Below, piece after piece: positions 18,311-28,268 of a DNA stretch of 64,000 bases. The translations under genes and the position numbers were made by a program. Source of the DNA: Planctomycetota bacterium (GTDB taxonomy: Bacteria > Planctomycetota > Uabimicrobiia > Uabimicrobiales > JABWCH01); assembly GCA_017993505.1 (NCBI GenBank), contig JAGOMP010000004.1, positions 1 through 64,000 of the forward strand. Reading direction: 5' to 3'. Positions within the stretch are counted from its first letter, which is position 1. Each line of letters starts with the position of its first letter. The notes below the pieces were generated by a model that saw only the letters and a list, made by a program, of their open reading frames with translations, was not told where the DNA came from and made no database searches.

Positions 18311-20425
18311 TTAGTTTTGAGAAGGATTCTGTACATAAGGAGTTTTGTAGTCCATCATATAAATAGGTCGTAGCTCACCTTGTTTTACACCATATTTTTG
18401 TTGGTATTTTTTGAAATTGGCATCAATAGCATTCATATTTCCGCCCATATTTTGGACTTTCATTTTGTAGTCGTAAGAATGTTTGTATAAGTCAGAAAAA
18501 GATTCTTCTCTGAAAATATTAGGAGTTAAGAATAGATAAATATTGCGTTTTGCATGTTCTACAATGCGAGTTTGAAATAAAATACCAATAAGAGGTAAAT
18601 CACCTAAAAGAGGTATTTTTTCAATAGATTCAGATTCTTTATCATATGTAAAACCACCAATAGCAACTGTTTGACCATCAGGTACTGTAATAGAAGTTTG
18701 AATATGACGAACCTTTTTAGGATATACACCACTTATACTTGGTTGGCTTTTATCAAATTCATCAATGCTTTGGTCTATATCTAGACGAAGATAATTAGCT
18801 TCACCACTAATATGTGGCGTAATGGTCAATGTAGTTCCAGCTTCAATAAAACTATCAATACCTTGCGTTTGCGATCCTGAATTATTTTCTGTAATTTTGC
18901 TTGAGGGTGAAGAATCAGCAACTTTTATCACTGCTTGCTCATGGTCATTTGTCAAAACGCTAGGAATAGATAAAATTTTGAATTTGCCGTCCTGTTTCAT
19001 AGCTTTGAGCAACATAGGCATTGTAAAAACATCTTTGTAATTTAAAAAAGCATTGATGCCTCGGCTAATGTCCTTTCTATTACTAAAGGGTATTTTCCCA
19101 ATTTTTTCAGCTTCGATTTTTTTACTACCATCTATGAGACTAGCTTCTCCGTCTTTATCTATGGCCACTAAATTTGAAAAACCAAAATCAGAACCGCCTC
19201 CAAATGTAACTCTATCTTTATCAGGAGTTTCTGCCCAAAATAATTCAATGCCCAGCCCCATCATTTCATCAGGACTGATTTCAATCAATGCACCTTCAAT
19301 TAATACTTGAGGTCGTCTTACGTCTACTTGTTTGATGATTTGTTCAATTTCTTTCCAATCTTGTTGTTCTGCTTTGACAATCAAAGAATTTGTTTGAGAT
19401 TCTGCTTGAATGGAAGGTTGGATCATTTCTCCTGTACCTGTAGAAGAAGCAACTTTCCCAGTACTACCTGCACCACGTTTACTTAAACCGCCACCTTCTA
19501 ATAATTTTGTCAAAGTTTCTTGCAATTTTGTAGCATCCGCATGTTTTAAGCGAATATAATGAATATAACTAGGTTCTGCTATTAAATCTTGGTCCAATTC
19601 TTCAATTAAATTAATCATCAATTTCATTTTATCTTGATATGCTTGCAAAATCACAGCATTTAGACGTCGATCTGCAGAAATTTTAATATTTTCTACATCC
19701 ATGCCCATACCACCTGCACCCGCGACACCTGTTTTTTTATCCTTTGCAATTAATTCTGTTAATTTTTCTACGACTTCTTCAGCAATTGCATTTTTTAATC
19801 GAATAATTTTAAAATCACTTTCTGGTCCTTGTTGATCCATGAGTTTAATAACGTCATAGATACGTTTGACATTGGGTGCAAAATCTGTGATTAAAATAGT
19901 GTTTGATCCCTCAATACCAGCCAAGTTTCCACCTTGGGGGTTTACAATTCGCAAAGCTCTTAAAATGGTTTGTACTTCACGAGCAGAAATGTACGTTAAT
20001 TTCATAACCATAGAAATAAAATGGTCTTGTCCTTTAATGCTTTCTAATTCCTCTTCTGTATAGATTGTACGAGTTTGTGTCCAAGGTCCTTGCGTACTTC
20101 GTTTAATTTTTATTACTTCTGAACCATTTGTGCCTGTGGTTTCTAAAATATAACCATTATATTCAATAATAGATAAAAATATTTTATACAAATCATCGTC
20201 AGAAACTGCACTAGGGGACACTAAAAAAATCTTACGCCCTTTAACGCTATTATCATATAGAATCCTTTTATTTAGTTTTTTTGCAACATAATTAATAAAC
20301 AGTTCTAATTCATAATCTATTAATGTTAAATTACTATCAATGTCCTCTTGTGCTTTCACTTGCGGAGGAAAAATACAAACAAATGAAAAAATGAAGCAAA
20401 GCAATGCGATTAAACTAAATCTCAT
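18311..20425 (-). CDS. gspD: Type II secretion secretin GspD
   Basis: A 704-aa outer-membrane secretin. A signal peptide (about 1-25, ending VKAQ) is followed by several N-domains of about 70-80 residues (ISAREVQTILRAL, KIIRLKNAIAEEVVEKL, IHYIRLKHADATKL) and then the secretin core from about 370. The core carries QVLIEGALIEI, VPDGQTVAIGGF and IPLLGDLPLIGILF, the conserved closing motifs of the family. Length fits GspD better than PilQ. It is the most upstream gene of the minus-strand group and faces the RND operon across a 600-bp divergent spacer containing a repeat array. Confidence 0.93.
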   Translation of the reverse strand: MRFSLIALLCFIFSFVCIFPPQVKAQEDIDSNLTLIDYELELFINYVAKKLNKRILYDNSVKGRKIFLVSPSAVSDDDLYKIFLSIIEYNGYILETTGTNGSEVIKIKRSTQGPWTQTRTIYTEEELESIKGQDHFISMVMKLTYISAREVQTILRALRIVNPQGGNLAGIEGSNTILITDFAPNVKRIYDVIKLMDQQGPESDFKIIRLKNAIAEEVVEKLTELIAKDKKTGVAGAGGMGMDVENIKISADRRLNAVILQAYQDKMKLMINLIEELDQDLIAEPSYIHYIRLKHADATKLQETLTKLLEGGGLSKRGAGSTGKVASSTGTGEMIQPSIQAESQTNSLIVKAEQQDWKEIEQIIKQVDVRRPQVLIEGALIEISPDEMMGLGIELFWAETPDKDRVTFGGGSDFGFSNLVAIDKDGEASLIDGSKKIEAEKIGKIPFSNRKDISRGINAFLNYKDVFTMPMLLKAMKQDGKFKILSIPSVLTNDHEQAVIKVADSSPSSKITENNSGSQTQGIDSFIEAGTTLTITPHISGEANYLRLDIDQSIDEFDKSQPSISGVYPKKVRHIQTSITVPDGQTVAIGGFTYDKESESIEKIPLLGDLPLIGILFQTRIVEHAKRNIYLFLTPNIFREESFSDLYKHSYDYKMKVQNMGGNMNAIDANFKKYQQKYGVKQGELRPIYMMDYKTPYVQNPSQN

Positions 20426-20801
20426 TTTTTACCCTTCCCACCTTATATAAAAATCAACAATTTTTAATTATACGAAAAATTTTCATTTCAGTTTATCAAA
20501 TCATAATATATAAGTCAAAGAAAAATAATTTTGAACCCTACCATACAAAAGGCTTTAAGTATATTTATTTAACCATGATACTTATAATAATAATTTAGTT
20601 TCATTATTATAATGATTTCATTTCATTTTTCAAGATGTTTGTATCCTTTTTGCCACATGATTTCTATTTTTCATTTTTTTTGGATGAGTTGATAAAATAG
20701 ATCTTGATGAATATTTTTCTTGCATCTTTTTATAATTTCCTTTAAATTAAAGTACAAATTTTCTAATATAATTCATTAGGTATATTAAGAATACATAAAA
20801 A

Positions 20802-20991
20802 TTGAAAGTACAATACATAAAATTGAAAGTACAATACATAAAATTGAAAGTACAATACATAAAATTGAAAGTACAATACATAAAAAACATAAAATTGAAA
20901 GTACAATACATAAAAATTGAAAGTACAATACATAAAATTGAAAGTACAATACATAAAAATTGAAAGTACAATACATAAAAATTGAAAGTAC
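20802..20991. repeat. Nine-copy 21-22 bp tandem array
   Basis: The core TTGAAAGTAC occurs at 20802, 20823, 20844, 20865, 20895, 20917, 20938, 20960 and 20982, with spacers reading AATACATAAA(A)A. Spacing is 21 or 22 bp except one 30-bp step, that is, about two DNA turns. All copies face the same way, towards the RND efflux genes. Confidence 0.97.
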
Positions 20992-21008
20992 AAATTTTTT
21001 AATAGAAT
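20982..21008 (+). promoter_or_regulatory. Candidate promoter of the RND operon
   Basis: TTGAAA (20982-20987, the start of the last array unit) and TAGAAT (21003-21008) are separated by 15 bp, slightly short of ideal. A start about 8 nt further on would leave a short leader with AAGGA (21034-21038) before the ATG at 21045. Confidence 0.4.
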
Positions 21009-21044
21009 TTATTGGTATTAGGTAAAGAATACAAAGGAATTTTT

Positions 21045-22169
21045 ATGAAAATTAAGACATTATTATGTCAATTATTACAATTTATTATTGGTGTAACTAT
21101 TCTTGCTATAACTGTTTATTTTTATTTACAACAAACAAATAGTAGAGAGCAATTCCAAAGACAACGCGGTGGGAGTGTCCCCCTAGTCAACATTGCCCCT
21201 GTAAAAATGATGAGAATTAACCAATCCATTGAAAGTATTGGAACAGGTTATGCAAAAGAATCTGTCGATATTAGTTCCAATGTAACAGAAAAAGTCACAG
21301 GTGTATTTTTTGAAGATGGACAATATGTTAAAGAAGGCGACGTTCTTGTTCAATTAAATGATGCTCAATATCAAGCTGAACTTGTACAAGCTGAAGTAGA
21401 GTTAGAAGAACAAGAACGAGAATTTCTACGAATTTCAAAATTAAGTGAAAGTCGATCGATTTCTAAAAAAGAATATACAGTAAGTCAAACTGCTGTTGCA
21501 AAGGCACAAACTGTGATTGATATGGTCAAGTATCAAATCAACAACCGCAGAATTGTAGCTCCTTTTACTGGGAAATTAGGAATGCGTAATGTAAGTATGG
21601 GTGATTTGGTCACTCCTGGAAAAACAATCACAACGATTGATGATGTAAGTGAAATTAAAATTTCATTTAAAGTTGCAGAAAAATATTTTTATAAAATTCA
21701 TAATGGTTTGCAAGTTCGTTTGATTAGTTCAGCCTATCCTGGTACTGTTTTTTTAGGTAGAATCAGTGCTGTTTCACCTCGAATTGATCCTCTCACTCGT
21801 AGTGTTTCTGTTCGTGCTCTAGTGAAAAACGATGCACGAAAATTAGCTCCTGGGATGTTGTTTATTGTACAATTGAACCTTGGAAAATATAATGCCATTA
21901 TGATTCCTGAAAAAGCTATATTAAGTATTGGGGAAATGCAATATGTATTTGTATACCACAAACGTTCTCAAACAGTCAAACGAACACAAGTGAGTCTGGG
22001 AATGCGTAGCAATGGATATGTTGAAATTCAAAAAGGATTAAAATCAGGACAATATATTGTCACAGATGGCGTTTTAAAACTCGTAGATGGAATGCAAATT
22101 CGTTTAGAAGATGATGAAAAAGAAAAGTCAGAAAAAAAAGAAACCTCCCAAAAGGAGGACAATAGATGA
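21045..22169 (+). CDS. RND efflux periplasmic adaptor (MFP)
   Basis: A 374-aa HlyD/AcrA-type membrane fusion protein that links an RND pump to an outer-membrane channel. One N-terminal membrane helix (LLQFIIGVTILAITVYFYL) is followed by the lipoyl half-motifs VTEKVTGVFFEDGQYVKEGD and IVAPFTGKLGMRNVSMGD. These flank a helical hairpin (about 100-160), and the beta-barrel and membrane-proximal domains follow. I place the start at the ATG of MKIKTLL because AAGGA lies at the right distance. An upstream TTG at 21012 lacks such a site. The stop overlaps the next start by 4 nt (ATGA), showing translational coupling to the pump. Confidence 0.93.
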   Translation: MKIKTLLCQLLQFIIGVTILAITVYFYLQQTNSREQFQRQRGGSVPLVNIAPVKMMRINQSIESIGTGYAKESVDISSNVTEKVTGVFFEDGQYVKEGDVLVQLNDAQYQAELVQAEVELEEQEREFLRISKLSESRSISKKEYTVSQTAVAKAQTVIDMVKYQINNRRIVAPFTGKLGMRNVSMGDLVTPGKTITTIDDVSEIKISFKVAEKYFYKIHNGLQVRLISSAYPGTVFLGRISAVSPRIDPLTRSVSVRALVKNDARKLAPGMLFIVQLNLGKYNAIMIPEKAILSIGEMQYVFVYHKRSQTVKRTQVSLGMRSNGYVEIQKGLKSGQYIVTDGVLKLVDGMQIRLEDDEKEKSEKKETSQKEDNR

Positions 22170-25100
22170 ATTTTTACAAAATAGCAGTTGCCAGACCTGT
22201 AGCAATGACTGTACTCATGCTCATTATTATAGTCTTTGGGGTAATTGGATTGTCAAGAATTTCTGTACGCGAGTATCCTGATATTGATGTTCCAACGATC
22301 AACATTCGCACCTTATATGATGGTGCATCAGCAAGCGTTGTAGAATCAAAAATTACACAAATTATTGAAAGTGCAGTTTCGGGAGTAGAAGGGCTAGAAT
22401 CTATTGAATCACAAAGTTCAGATGGTCAATCAAGAATCACTTTGGAATTTGATATTAATCGGGACATAGATATTGCGGCAAATGACGTTCGGGATAAAGT
22501 AAGTCGCATTGCCCAAAGATTGCCTGATGAAGCAGATACTCCTGTTGTAGCAAAATATGATGCTGCTGGTTTTCCTGTGATGATTATTTGTTTTACAAGC
22601 GATAATCTTTCTAGAATGGAACTTTCAGATTATTTAGACCGCTATATAGTGGATCGTTTTTCTGTATTAGAAGGTGTTGCAGAAAGCATGATTTTAGGTA
22701 TCCAAGAACAATCTATGCGTGTTTGGCTCAATCGAACCAATATGGCAGCTCGCAATATCACAGTTAGTGACATTGAAACAGCTTTGAAAGCAGAAAATGT
22801 AGAATATCCTGGCGGACGTATTGAATCAAAAGACCGTGAATTTACTGTGCGTATTACACGACAATACCACACAGTAGAAGATTTTAAAAATATGGTGATT
22901 AAGAAAATCGGAGAAGACAATTATATTCGATTGCAAGATGTTGCCAATGTAGAAATTGGTCCTAGAAATCAACGACAAATTTTCACCTCCAATGGCGTGC
23001 CTATGGTTGGTTTAGGCATTAATAAACAGTCTACTGCCAATACTTTAAGCGTTGTAGCAGCAGCAAAAAAATTAATGAAAGAATTAGAACCAGATTTGCC
23101 AGAAGGCATGAAAATGGAAATTTTGCGTGATGATTCTATTTTTATACAAGCTTCTATTGATGAAGTAAAAAGTTCGCTACTCATTTCTAGTATCATTGTT
23201 GTTTTTGTTATTTTTCTATTTTTAGGAAATTTAAAAACTTCTCTTATTCCTACTTTTACGATTCCTATTGCTTTAATGGGTGCTTTTATCGTTTTATATA
23301 TGGTTAACTTCAGTATCAATTTGATCACATTATTAGCTCTTGTGCTTGCCATTGGAATGGTGGTAGATGATACAATTGTTGTGCTAGAAAATATTGACCG
23401 TCGCATTATAAAAGAAAAAGAAAACCCTCTTCTTGCTTCTGTATATGGCACAAAACAAATATTTTTTGCAGTCATTGCTACTACTCTTGTATTAGTAGCT
23501 GTGTTTATGCCTATTTCTTTATGGGCAGGAAAAACAGGGAAAATTTTCGCTGAATTTGCTGTAGCAATGACTGCTGCAGTTTGTTTTTCTAGTTTTATTG
23601 CATTGACCTTGGCCCCTATGCTTTGTTCAAAACTCATTTCAGCAGATGCTAAAGTATCATGGATTGGAATTATTATTAGTAAAATGATGAACATAATGGA
23701 AATGGTGTATGAATGGACTTTGATTCAAGTATGTAAAATAAAGACCATTGTCATTTTTTTATTCTTCTCTCTTTGTGTCATTATAGTATGGGGTTGGACT
23801 GCTCTACCTGCTGAATATGAACCAGAAGAAGATAGAGCAGGTTTTAATGTTCGCATGATGATGCCAGAAGGTACAAATTTTTATGCTATGAATGATGCTT
23901 CGTATAAAGCCATTCATATGATTATGCCATTAATTGAATCTGGCGAGGCTCGTACTATGATGAGCATTGTACCAACATTTGGCGATAGTCAAGGGGCAAC
24001 GAATAGAGGTTTGATTTTAGTACAATTGGAAGACTGGGGAAAGCGAGAAAGAAGTGCCCAAGAAATTGCAAATGAAATGCGGAAGAAATTAGCAGATATT
24101 GCAGAAATGCGTGCACTTAGTTTTATGCCTACAGGTTTAAATACAAGAGGGTATCCCATTCAATTTGTACTTGGTGGCCCAGATTATGCAGAACTTGTAA
24201 AATGGCGTGATATTATTGTGGCTAAGGCCAATGAATATCCTGGAATAACAGAAGTAGACTATGATTATAAAGAAACAACTCCACAATTTCATGTAGATAT
24301 TGACGTAGAACGTGCCAATGCTTTAGGAGTGCATGCATCTGTAATTGGTTCCACGCTAGAAACAATGTTGGGTTCTAAGAGAGTCACCACGTTTGTAGAC
24401 AGAGGGCAAGAATATAGCGTAGTCCTTCATGCAGATAGAAAAAGTCGTGCCACGCCTACAGATTTAAGTAACATTTATGTACGTTCCAACATAACACAAG
24501 ATCTTATTCCTTTAGATAATTTAGTCACATTGCGAGAAGTCGGTGATTCCGCAAGATTGAATCGTTATAATCGAACGTGTTCGATCACCATTACAGGGAA
24601 TATTGCACCAGGTTATACAATGAGCGATGTACTTGCATATTTAGAAAAATCTGTTCGAGAAAATTTACCAGAATACACACAAATTTCATATAAAGGTGCT
24701 TCCAAAGATTTCAAACAATCTTCTGGTTCTATGTATTTTGTGTTTGTCTTGGCATTACTTATATCTTACCTTGTACTTGCAGCACAATTTGAATCGTTTA
24801 TTAGTCCTTTCATTGTTATGCTCACAGTTCCTTTAGGAATGTTTGGTGCAGTTTTAGCACTCAATGCTGCTAATATGAGTATGAATATATATACTCAAAT
24901 TGGAATTATCATGCTCATTGGACTTGCTGCAAAAAACGGAATTTTGATTGTAGAATTTATAAACCAATTAAGAGACGAAGGAGAATCGTTTGAAACAGCG
25001 GTAATTAAAGCTTCTAAAATGCGACTTCGACCAATTTTAATGACTGGTATTTCTACAGTAGCTGGTGCAATTCCTTTGCTTTTAGCTTCTGGTGCTGGTG

Positions 25101-25288
25101 CTGTAAGCCGCCAATGTCTTGGCACAGTTGTATTTTTCGGTGGTTTTAGTGCTTGTATTCTTACATTATATGTGATTCCCGTAGGCTATCTTATTCTAGC
25201 TCGTGGTGAAAAATCACCTAAAGCAATTCTACGAAAAATTGAAGAACTTGAAAAAAATATTTCCATAACAGATTCTCAGATAGAATAA
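22166..25288 (+). CDS. RND efflux pump inner-membrane transporter
   Basis: A 1040-aa AcrB/MexB-type (HAE1) proton-driven drug exporter. The first helix near residue 12 is followed by a large periplasmic domain opening with REYPDIDVPTI. Helices 2-6 include the transmembrane motif AIGMVVDDTIVVLENI, with the paired Asp residues that carry the proton path. A second periplasmic domain and helices 8-12 follow, with GLAAKNGILIVEF and MRLRPILMTG near the end. Length is standard. It is coupled to the adaptor by a 4-nt overlap and ends at a strong terminator. No TolC-like gene is in the window, so the outer-membrane partner must be encoded elsewhere. Confidence 0.95.
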   Translation: MNFYKIAVARPVAMTVLMLIIIVFGVIGLSRISVREYPDIDVPTINIRTLYDGASASVVESKITQIIESAVSGVEGLESIESQSSDGQSRITLEFDINRDIDIAANDVRDKVSRIAQRLPDEADTPVVAKYDAAGFPVMIICFTSDNLSRMELSDYLDRYIVDRFSVLEGVAESMILGIQEQSMRVWLNRTNMAARNITVSDIETALKAENVEYPGGRIESKDREFTVRITRQYHTVEDFKNMVIKKIGEDNYIRLQDVANVEIGPRNQRQIFTSNGVPMVGLGINKQSTANTLSVVAAAKKLMKELEPDLPEGMKMEILRDDSIFIQASIDEVKSSLLISSIIVVFVIFLFLGNLKTSLIPTFTIPIALMGAFIVLYMVNFSINLITLLALVLAIGMVVDDTIVVLENIDRRIIKEKENPLLASVYGTKQIFFAVIATTLVLVAVFMPISLWAGKTGKIFAEFAVAMTAAVCFSSFIALTLAPMLCSKLISADAKVSWIGIIISKMMNIMEMVYEWTLIQVCKIKTIVIFLFFSLCVIIVWGWTALPAEYEPEEDRAGFNVRMMMPEGTNFYAMNDASYKAIHMIMPLIESGEARTMMSIVPTFGDSQGATNRGLILVQLEDWGKRERSAQEIANEMRKKLADIAEMRALSFMPTGLNTRGYPIQFVLGGPDYAELVKWRDIIVAKANEYPGITEVDYDYKETTPQFHVDIDVERANALGVHASVIGSTLETMLGSKRVTTFVDRGQEYSVVLHADRKSRATPTDLSNIYVRSNITQDLIPLDNLVTLREVGDSARLNRYNRTCSITITGNIAPGYTMSDVLAYLEKSVRENLPEYTQISYKGASKDFKQSSGSMYFVFVLALLISYLVLAAQFESFISPFIVMLTVPLGMFGAVLALNAANMSMNIYTQIGIIMLIGLAAKNGILIVEFINQLRDEGESFETAVIKASKMRLRPILMTGISTVAGAIPLLLASGAGAVSRQCLGTVVFFGGFSACILTLYVIPVGYLILARGEKSPKAILRKIEELEKNISITDSQIE

Positions 25289-25320
25289 TTAGAGTTCATT
25301 TATTTTTAAATTTTTTATTT

Positions 25321-25360
25321 AAAATGCAAAGAGCATAATATTATGTTCTTTGCATTTTTT
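25321..25360. terminator. Terminator after the RND operon
   Basis: The arms AAAATGCAAAGAGCATA and TATGTTCTTTGCATTTT form a long stem followed by a T-run. It sits 32 nt after the pump stop codon and before the convergent LtaS-like gene. Confidence 0.8.
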
Positions 25361-25476
25361 TTCTTGTTTCTATATACACAACCATAAAATATGGAAAAAC
25401 AATACACAAAAAATCGTTTTAAAAACCATACATCATGGAAATAATACATAAAGTCATTTTTTTTATGGATTTTATG

Positions 25477-27444
25477 CTATTTTGTATCTTGTATTGGATA
25501 AATTTTTTGTTCTTGTACAAGGCGACGAGCTGTTTCATATTGTGCTAAATATTCTTTGAGAAGTGTAGCTGTAAGTTCTGGTTGCTGTTCTGCTTGGTTA
25601 TTATAGTCTAATGTGTTATTTTGAACTTGGTACAATGTAGTTTGCTTTAAGAATGGAGAATATTGTAGTAGCCAAGGTTGTTTATAATAGATTCCATATT
25701 CTCTATTTCCACCAAGTGCAGGAATTTCGTGGGCATGGGAAGATAGAAGATTTTTACCAAATCCGCTGTAATGATGTGTATTTCCAAGTATGTACAGTAT
25801 AGTGGGCAATACATCAACTTGGCTTCCGTATACAGTTTGGTGATGAGTGTATGCATTGTTGAGTTGAGGATGATGAAATATTAAAGGAATTCTATTTCGT
25901 TCTAGAAAGTCCTCTGTTAAACAATAACCAACATGGTCTGCTAAGTATACAAAAAGAGTTTTGTTATATTGTTCTTTATTTTGTTGCAATCGTTTTATGA
26001 ATTTTTCTATGCTTTTGTCTGTATAGTGATAGGCGTTGAATGCTTGGGTTGAAAATATATTGGGAAAATCATCTGGAGTAGTCCATGGTGAATGGCTCGT
26101 GACTGTGATGAGGTGCATGACATATTTTGTTTTTGTGTTTTCTAGAATTTCTGCACATTCTTGTAGAAAGTATTCATCAAATATGCCTTGCATGTCTTCA
26201 GCTTTTTCTAGTAAGTCTTTTTCTTTGAGACAGTTATGGAATTCATTATATGTATATGATTGAAATCCTTGGTTGGTAGTAAATGTAATGAAGTCGTTGA
26301 TGTTTTGTCGAAAAGGAGTTGCCATGTAGAATGTATATTCTTCGCTCGGCAAGAGTTTCGTAAGTGTAGCAAAGTTGCAGTTGATTTCCGAGTTTGTGAA
26401 AATTTTTTGTTTTTCCTGAAAAGGATCTTTATGGATACTTGTAGCTGTGGAATAAAAACCACCTGAAGTAGCATTGTAACTCTGTAATATGTTAGGAAAG
26501 TAGATTCCCTCACGAGAAAGTTGATGACAAAAGGGCATGATAAATTGGTCATTGATTTGTTTTTCTAATATGCTTTGCGTCAAACCTTCAATTTGAACAA
26601 TCACTATATTTTCTATATTAAATGTATGCGGTGATTGTATAGTTTGTAAAAGAGGATATTTTTCATCTGTATGTGGAAGTTGCAATATATTTTTTGTGAT
26701 TGTCCATGCTTCTTGTTTATCTAATTTATATGGAAGTTGCTTTTGTAAAGATAAGGCAATATAAACTCGAAATAGTTCGTACCAAGGATTAGGGATGGCT
26801 TGATTTTGTATGTAGTTGTTGTATTTTGTGTAATATTTGCTATGTGCAAAACGTGGTTTCCATCCTAATGCAGATTTGCTTTTCTTAACAATAACAGGAT
26901 CAATCGTTGGCAAAAGGCAAAGAGCAGTGAGAAAAAGACATGGCAAAAGTGGACAGGGAAAATTCCAAATTTTTATGTCTTGTTGTTGGATTCTATTTTT
27001 GAAATATATAGTGAGGTAGATCCAAAAAAAAATCAAGAGTGTAAAGATAAATAGAAGATACCATTTGTTTTTAAGAACAGGGGAAACTGCAATCCATATT
27101 TCATAAGGACTGGCAATATATGCCATGAGACCTTCATTCAGGTGTTGGTAGCGTTCTTGAAAATAAAAAAGATTGGCAGTACAATATAATATATGGATGA
27201 ATGTGATGGTGCAAAAAAAAGTAAATATAGTGCGAAGGGAATGTTTATCTCTTAAAATTTGATACATTCCTATTAAAAAAATTTCAAAAAAGATAAGAGC
27301 TATGTCTAATCGACAACCTGATAATAATATGAGGTAATTTTTTTGGTTAGCAAATAAATGTAAAAAAAGAATGCGATAAATGGCAAATAAAAAGAGATTT
27401 ATAATACAGTAGCAAATACTATATTGAAAAAATTTTTTATACAT
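25477..27444 (-). CDS. LtaS-like membrane sulfatase-fold phosphotransferase
   Basis: A 655-aa protein with an N-terminal bundle of about five membrane helices (residues 1-190) and a C-terminal alkaline-phosphatase-superfamily domain, the LTA synthase/OpgB-like layout. Recognisable parts are NIVIVQIEGLTQS (metal-site glutamate), a likely nucleophile threonine in YNATSGGFYSTATS near 320, VTSHSPWTTP, and FVYLADHVGY with the metal-binding D-H pair. In a Gram-negative cell such enzymes usually transfer phosphoglycerol or phosphoethanolamine to periplasmic glycans or lipid A; the substrate here is unknown. I chose the ATG of MYKKFFQYS because an AGG lies 6 nt upstream; a TTG five codons earlier is the alternative. 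Confidence 0.82.
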   Translation of the reverse strand: MYKKFFQYSICYCIINLFLFAIYRILFLHLFANQKNYLILLSGCRLDIALIFFEIFLIGMYQILRDKHSLRTIFTFFCTITFIHILYCTANLFYFQERYQHLNEGLMAYIASPYEIWIAVSPVLKNKWYLLFIFTLLIFFWIYLTIYFKNRIQQQDIKIWNFPCPLLPCLFLTALCLLPTIDPVIVKKSKSALGWKPRFAHSKYYTKYNNYIQNQAIPNPWYELFRVYIALSLQKQLPYKLDKQEAWTITKNILQLPHTDEKYPLLQTIQSPHTFNIENIVIVQIEGLTQSILEKQINDQFIMPFCHQLSREGIYFPNILQSYNATSGGFYSTATSIHKDPFQEKQKIFTNSEINCNFATLTKLLPSEEYTFYMATPFRQNINDFITFTTNQGFQSYTYNEFHNCLKEKDLLEKAEDMQGIFDEYFLQECAEILENTKTKYVMHLITVTSHSPWTTPDDFPNIFSTQAFNAYHYTDKSIEKFIKRLQQNKEQYNKTLFVYLADHVGYCLTEDFLERNRIPLIFHHPQLNNAYTHHQTVYGSQVDVLPTILYILGNTHHYSGFGKNLLSSHAHEIPALGGNREYGIYYKQPWLLQYSPFLKQTTLYQVQNNTLDYNNQAEQQPELTATLLKEYLAQYETARRLVQEQKIYPIQDTK

Positions 27445-27580
27445 AATAGACCTATCCAAATGTATATTGAATAAAAAAAATTTCCTACACCCTACAAGAT
27501 AGTGTAGAAAATTGAGACAATTGTGTATTTCGTACCAATATTAGAAACGCAGACACAACATTATATTGTAGTGTTGTTTT

Positions 27581-27720
27581 AATATAAATTCTACGTATTT
27601 CAATGTTGAATATAAATTCTACTTGTTTCAATGTTGAATATAAATTCTACGTATTTCAATGTTGAACGTAAATTCTGCTTATTTCAATGTTGAATGTAAA
27701 TTCTGCTTGTTTCAATGTCA
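27581..27720. repeat. Five 28-bp tandem repeats entering a gene 3' end
   Basis: Five contiguous 28-bp units (AATATAAATTCTAC then KTRTTTCAATGTTG) run 27581-27608, 27609-27636, 27637-27664, 27665-27692 and 27693-27720. Units 4 and 5 overlap the last eleven codons and the TGA stop of the GNAT-like gene. There are no intervening spacers, so this is not a CRISPR array. Confidence 0.95.
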
Positions 27721-28241
27721 ATGGGAAGATCCCAACCTTTTTTTTTGCTTTCTCGTTGTAGACATTTGAGAATTAATCTCGTTTCTCTATTTTTTCCACA
27801 TTGAAAGTATTTGTAATTCAAAGGCTGATAATACTGATACACTTCATAGAACATATCGCTTAAGTGGGTAAATTGCGAAGAAGAGCCTTGCTGACGTAAT
27901 TCTGGTGTGATATATACATCAAACATTCCAATGATTTGTTTTTGTGGATGTTTTTGAAAAGAAATCATTCCAAAAATTTTATATTCTGTTTCAGTTGTCA
28001 CGAACCCAAGAAAAGCATCATAGCGGAATCGATATAAGAGTTTTGGAAGTAGCCAATGAGGAAACAATCGTTGCAACCATTTTACTTTTGTATTGAATTG
28101 AGATTGTGTAGCACTATTTTGAAGCAAGTCTAAACGGTGATAAATATATTCTAAAGCCAATATATAATCAGGAACTGGATGAAATCTTGATTGAATGAAT
28201 AATTCAGATAGCAATTTTGTTGTGTATATTTTTGTTTCCAT
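27684..28241 (-). CDS. GNAT-like acyltransferase-type protein
   Basis: A 185-aa protein whose middle and end look like a GNAT acetyltransferase fold: two strands (FLGFVTTETEYKIFGMISFQ), a central strand MFDVYITPELRQQG standing in for the acetyl-CoA loop, and a helix followed by NRETRLILKCLQRESKKKGW. The canonical Q/RxxGxG/A loop is only partly present, so activity is uncertain. The start is set at METKIYTT because AAGGAG lies 7 nt upstream; an ATG eight codons earlier has no such site. It lies 27 nt downstream of the coiled-coil kinase gene on the same strand. The last codons (DIETSRIYIQH) are made by the tandem repeat. Confidence 0.55.
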   Translation of the reverse strand: METKIYTTKLLSELFIQSRFHPVPDYILALEYIYHRLDLLQNSATQSQFNTKVKWLQRLFPHWLLPKLLYRFRYDAFLGFVTTETEYKIFGMISFQKHPQKQIIGMFDVYITPELRQQGSSSQFTHLSDMFYEVYQYYQPLNYKYFQCGKNRETRLILKCLQRESKKKGWDLPIDIETSRIYIQH

Positions 28242-28268
28242 GTATGTCTCCTTGGGTAGTGACATTTT

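Larger units (their letters stand above)
20426..21044. other. Divergent intergenic region between gspD and the RND operon
   Basis: No protein gene is credible here. It holds a tandem array (20802-20991) flanked by two imperfect copies of a roughly 45-bp sequence (about 20752-20797 and 20990-21032), and a candidate promoter for the RND operon. The gspD promoter should lie at its left end, but I could not place it confidently. Confidence 0.6.

Noticed and set aside
20747-20993. Minus-strand frames reading MYCTFNF repeats
   Set aside because: They are translations of the 21-22 bp non-coding array; three overlapping frames are open only because of the repeat, and none has a Shine-Dalgarno site.
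22969-23694. 241-aa minus-strand frame
   Set aside because: Antisense of the RND pump gene, which has full-length family motifs.
27581-27720. CRISPR array
   Set aside because: 28-bp units are contiguous without spacers; the same holds for the 20.8-kb array, and no cas gene is present.
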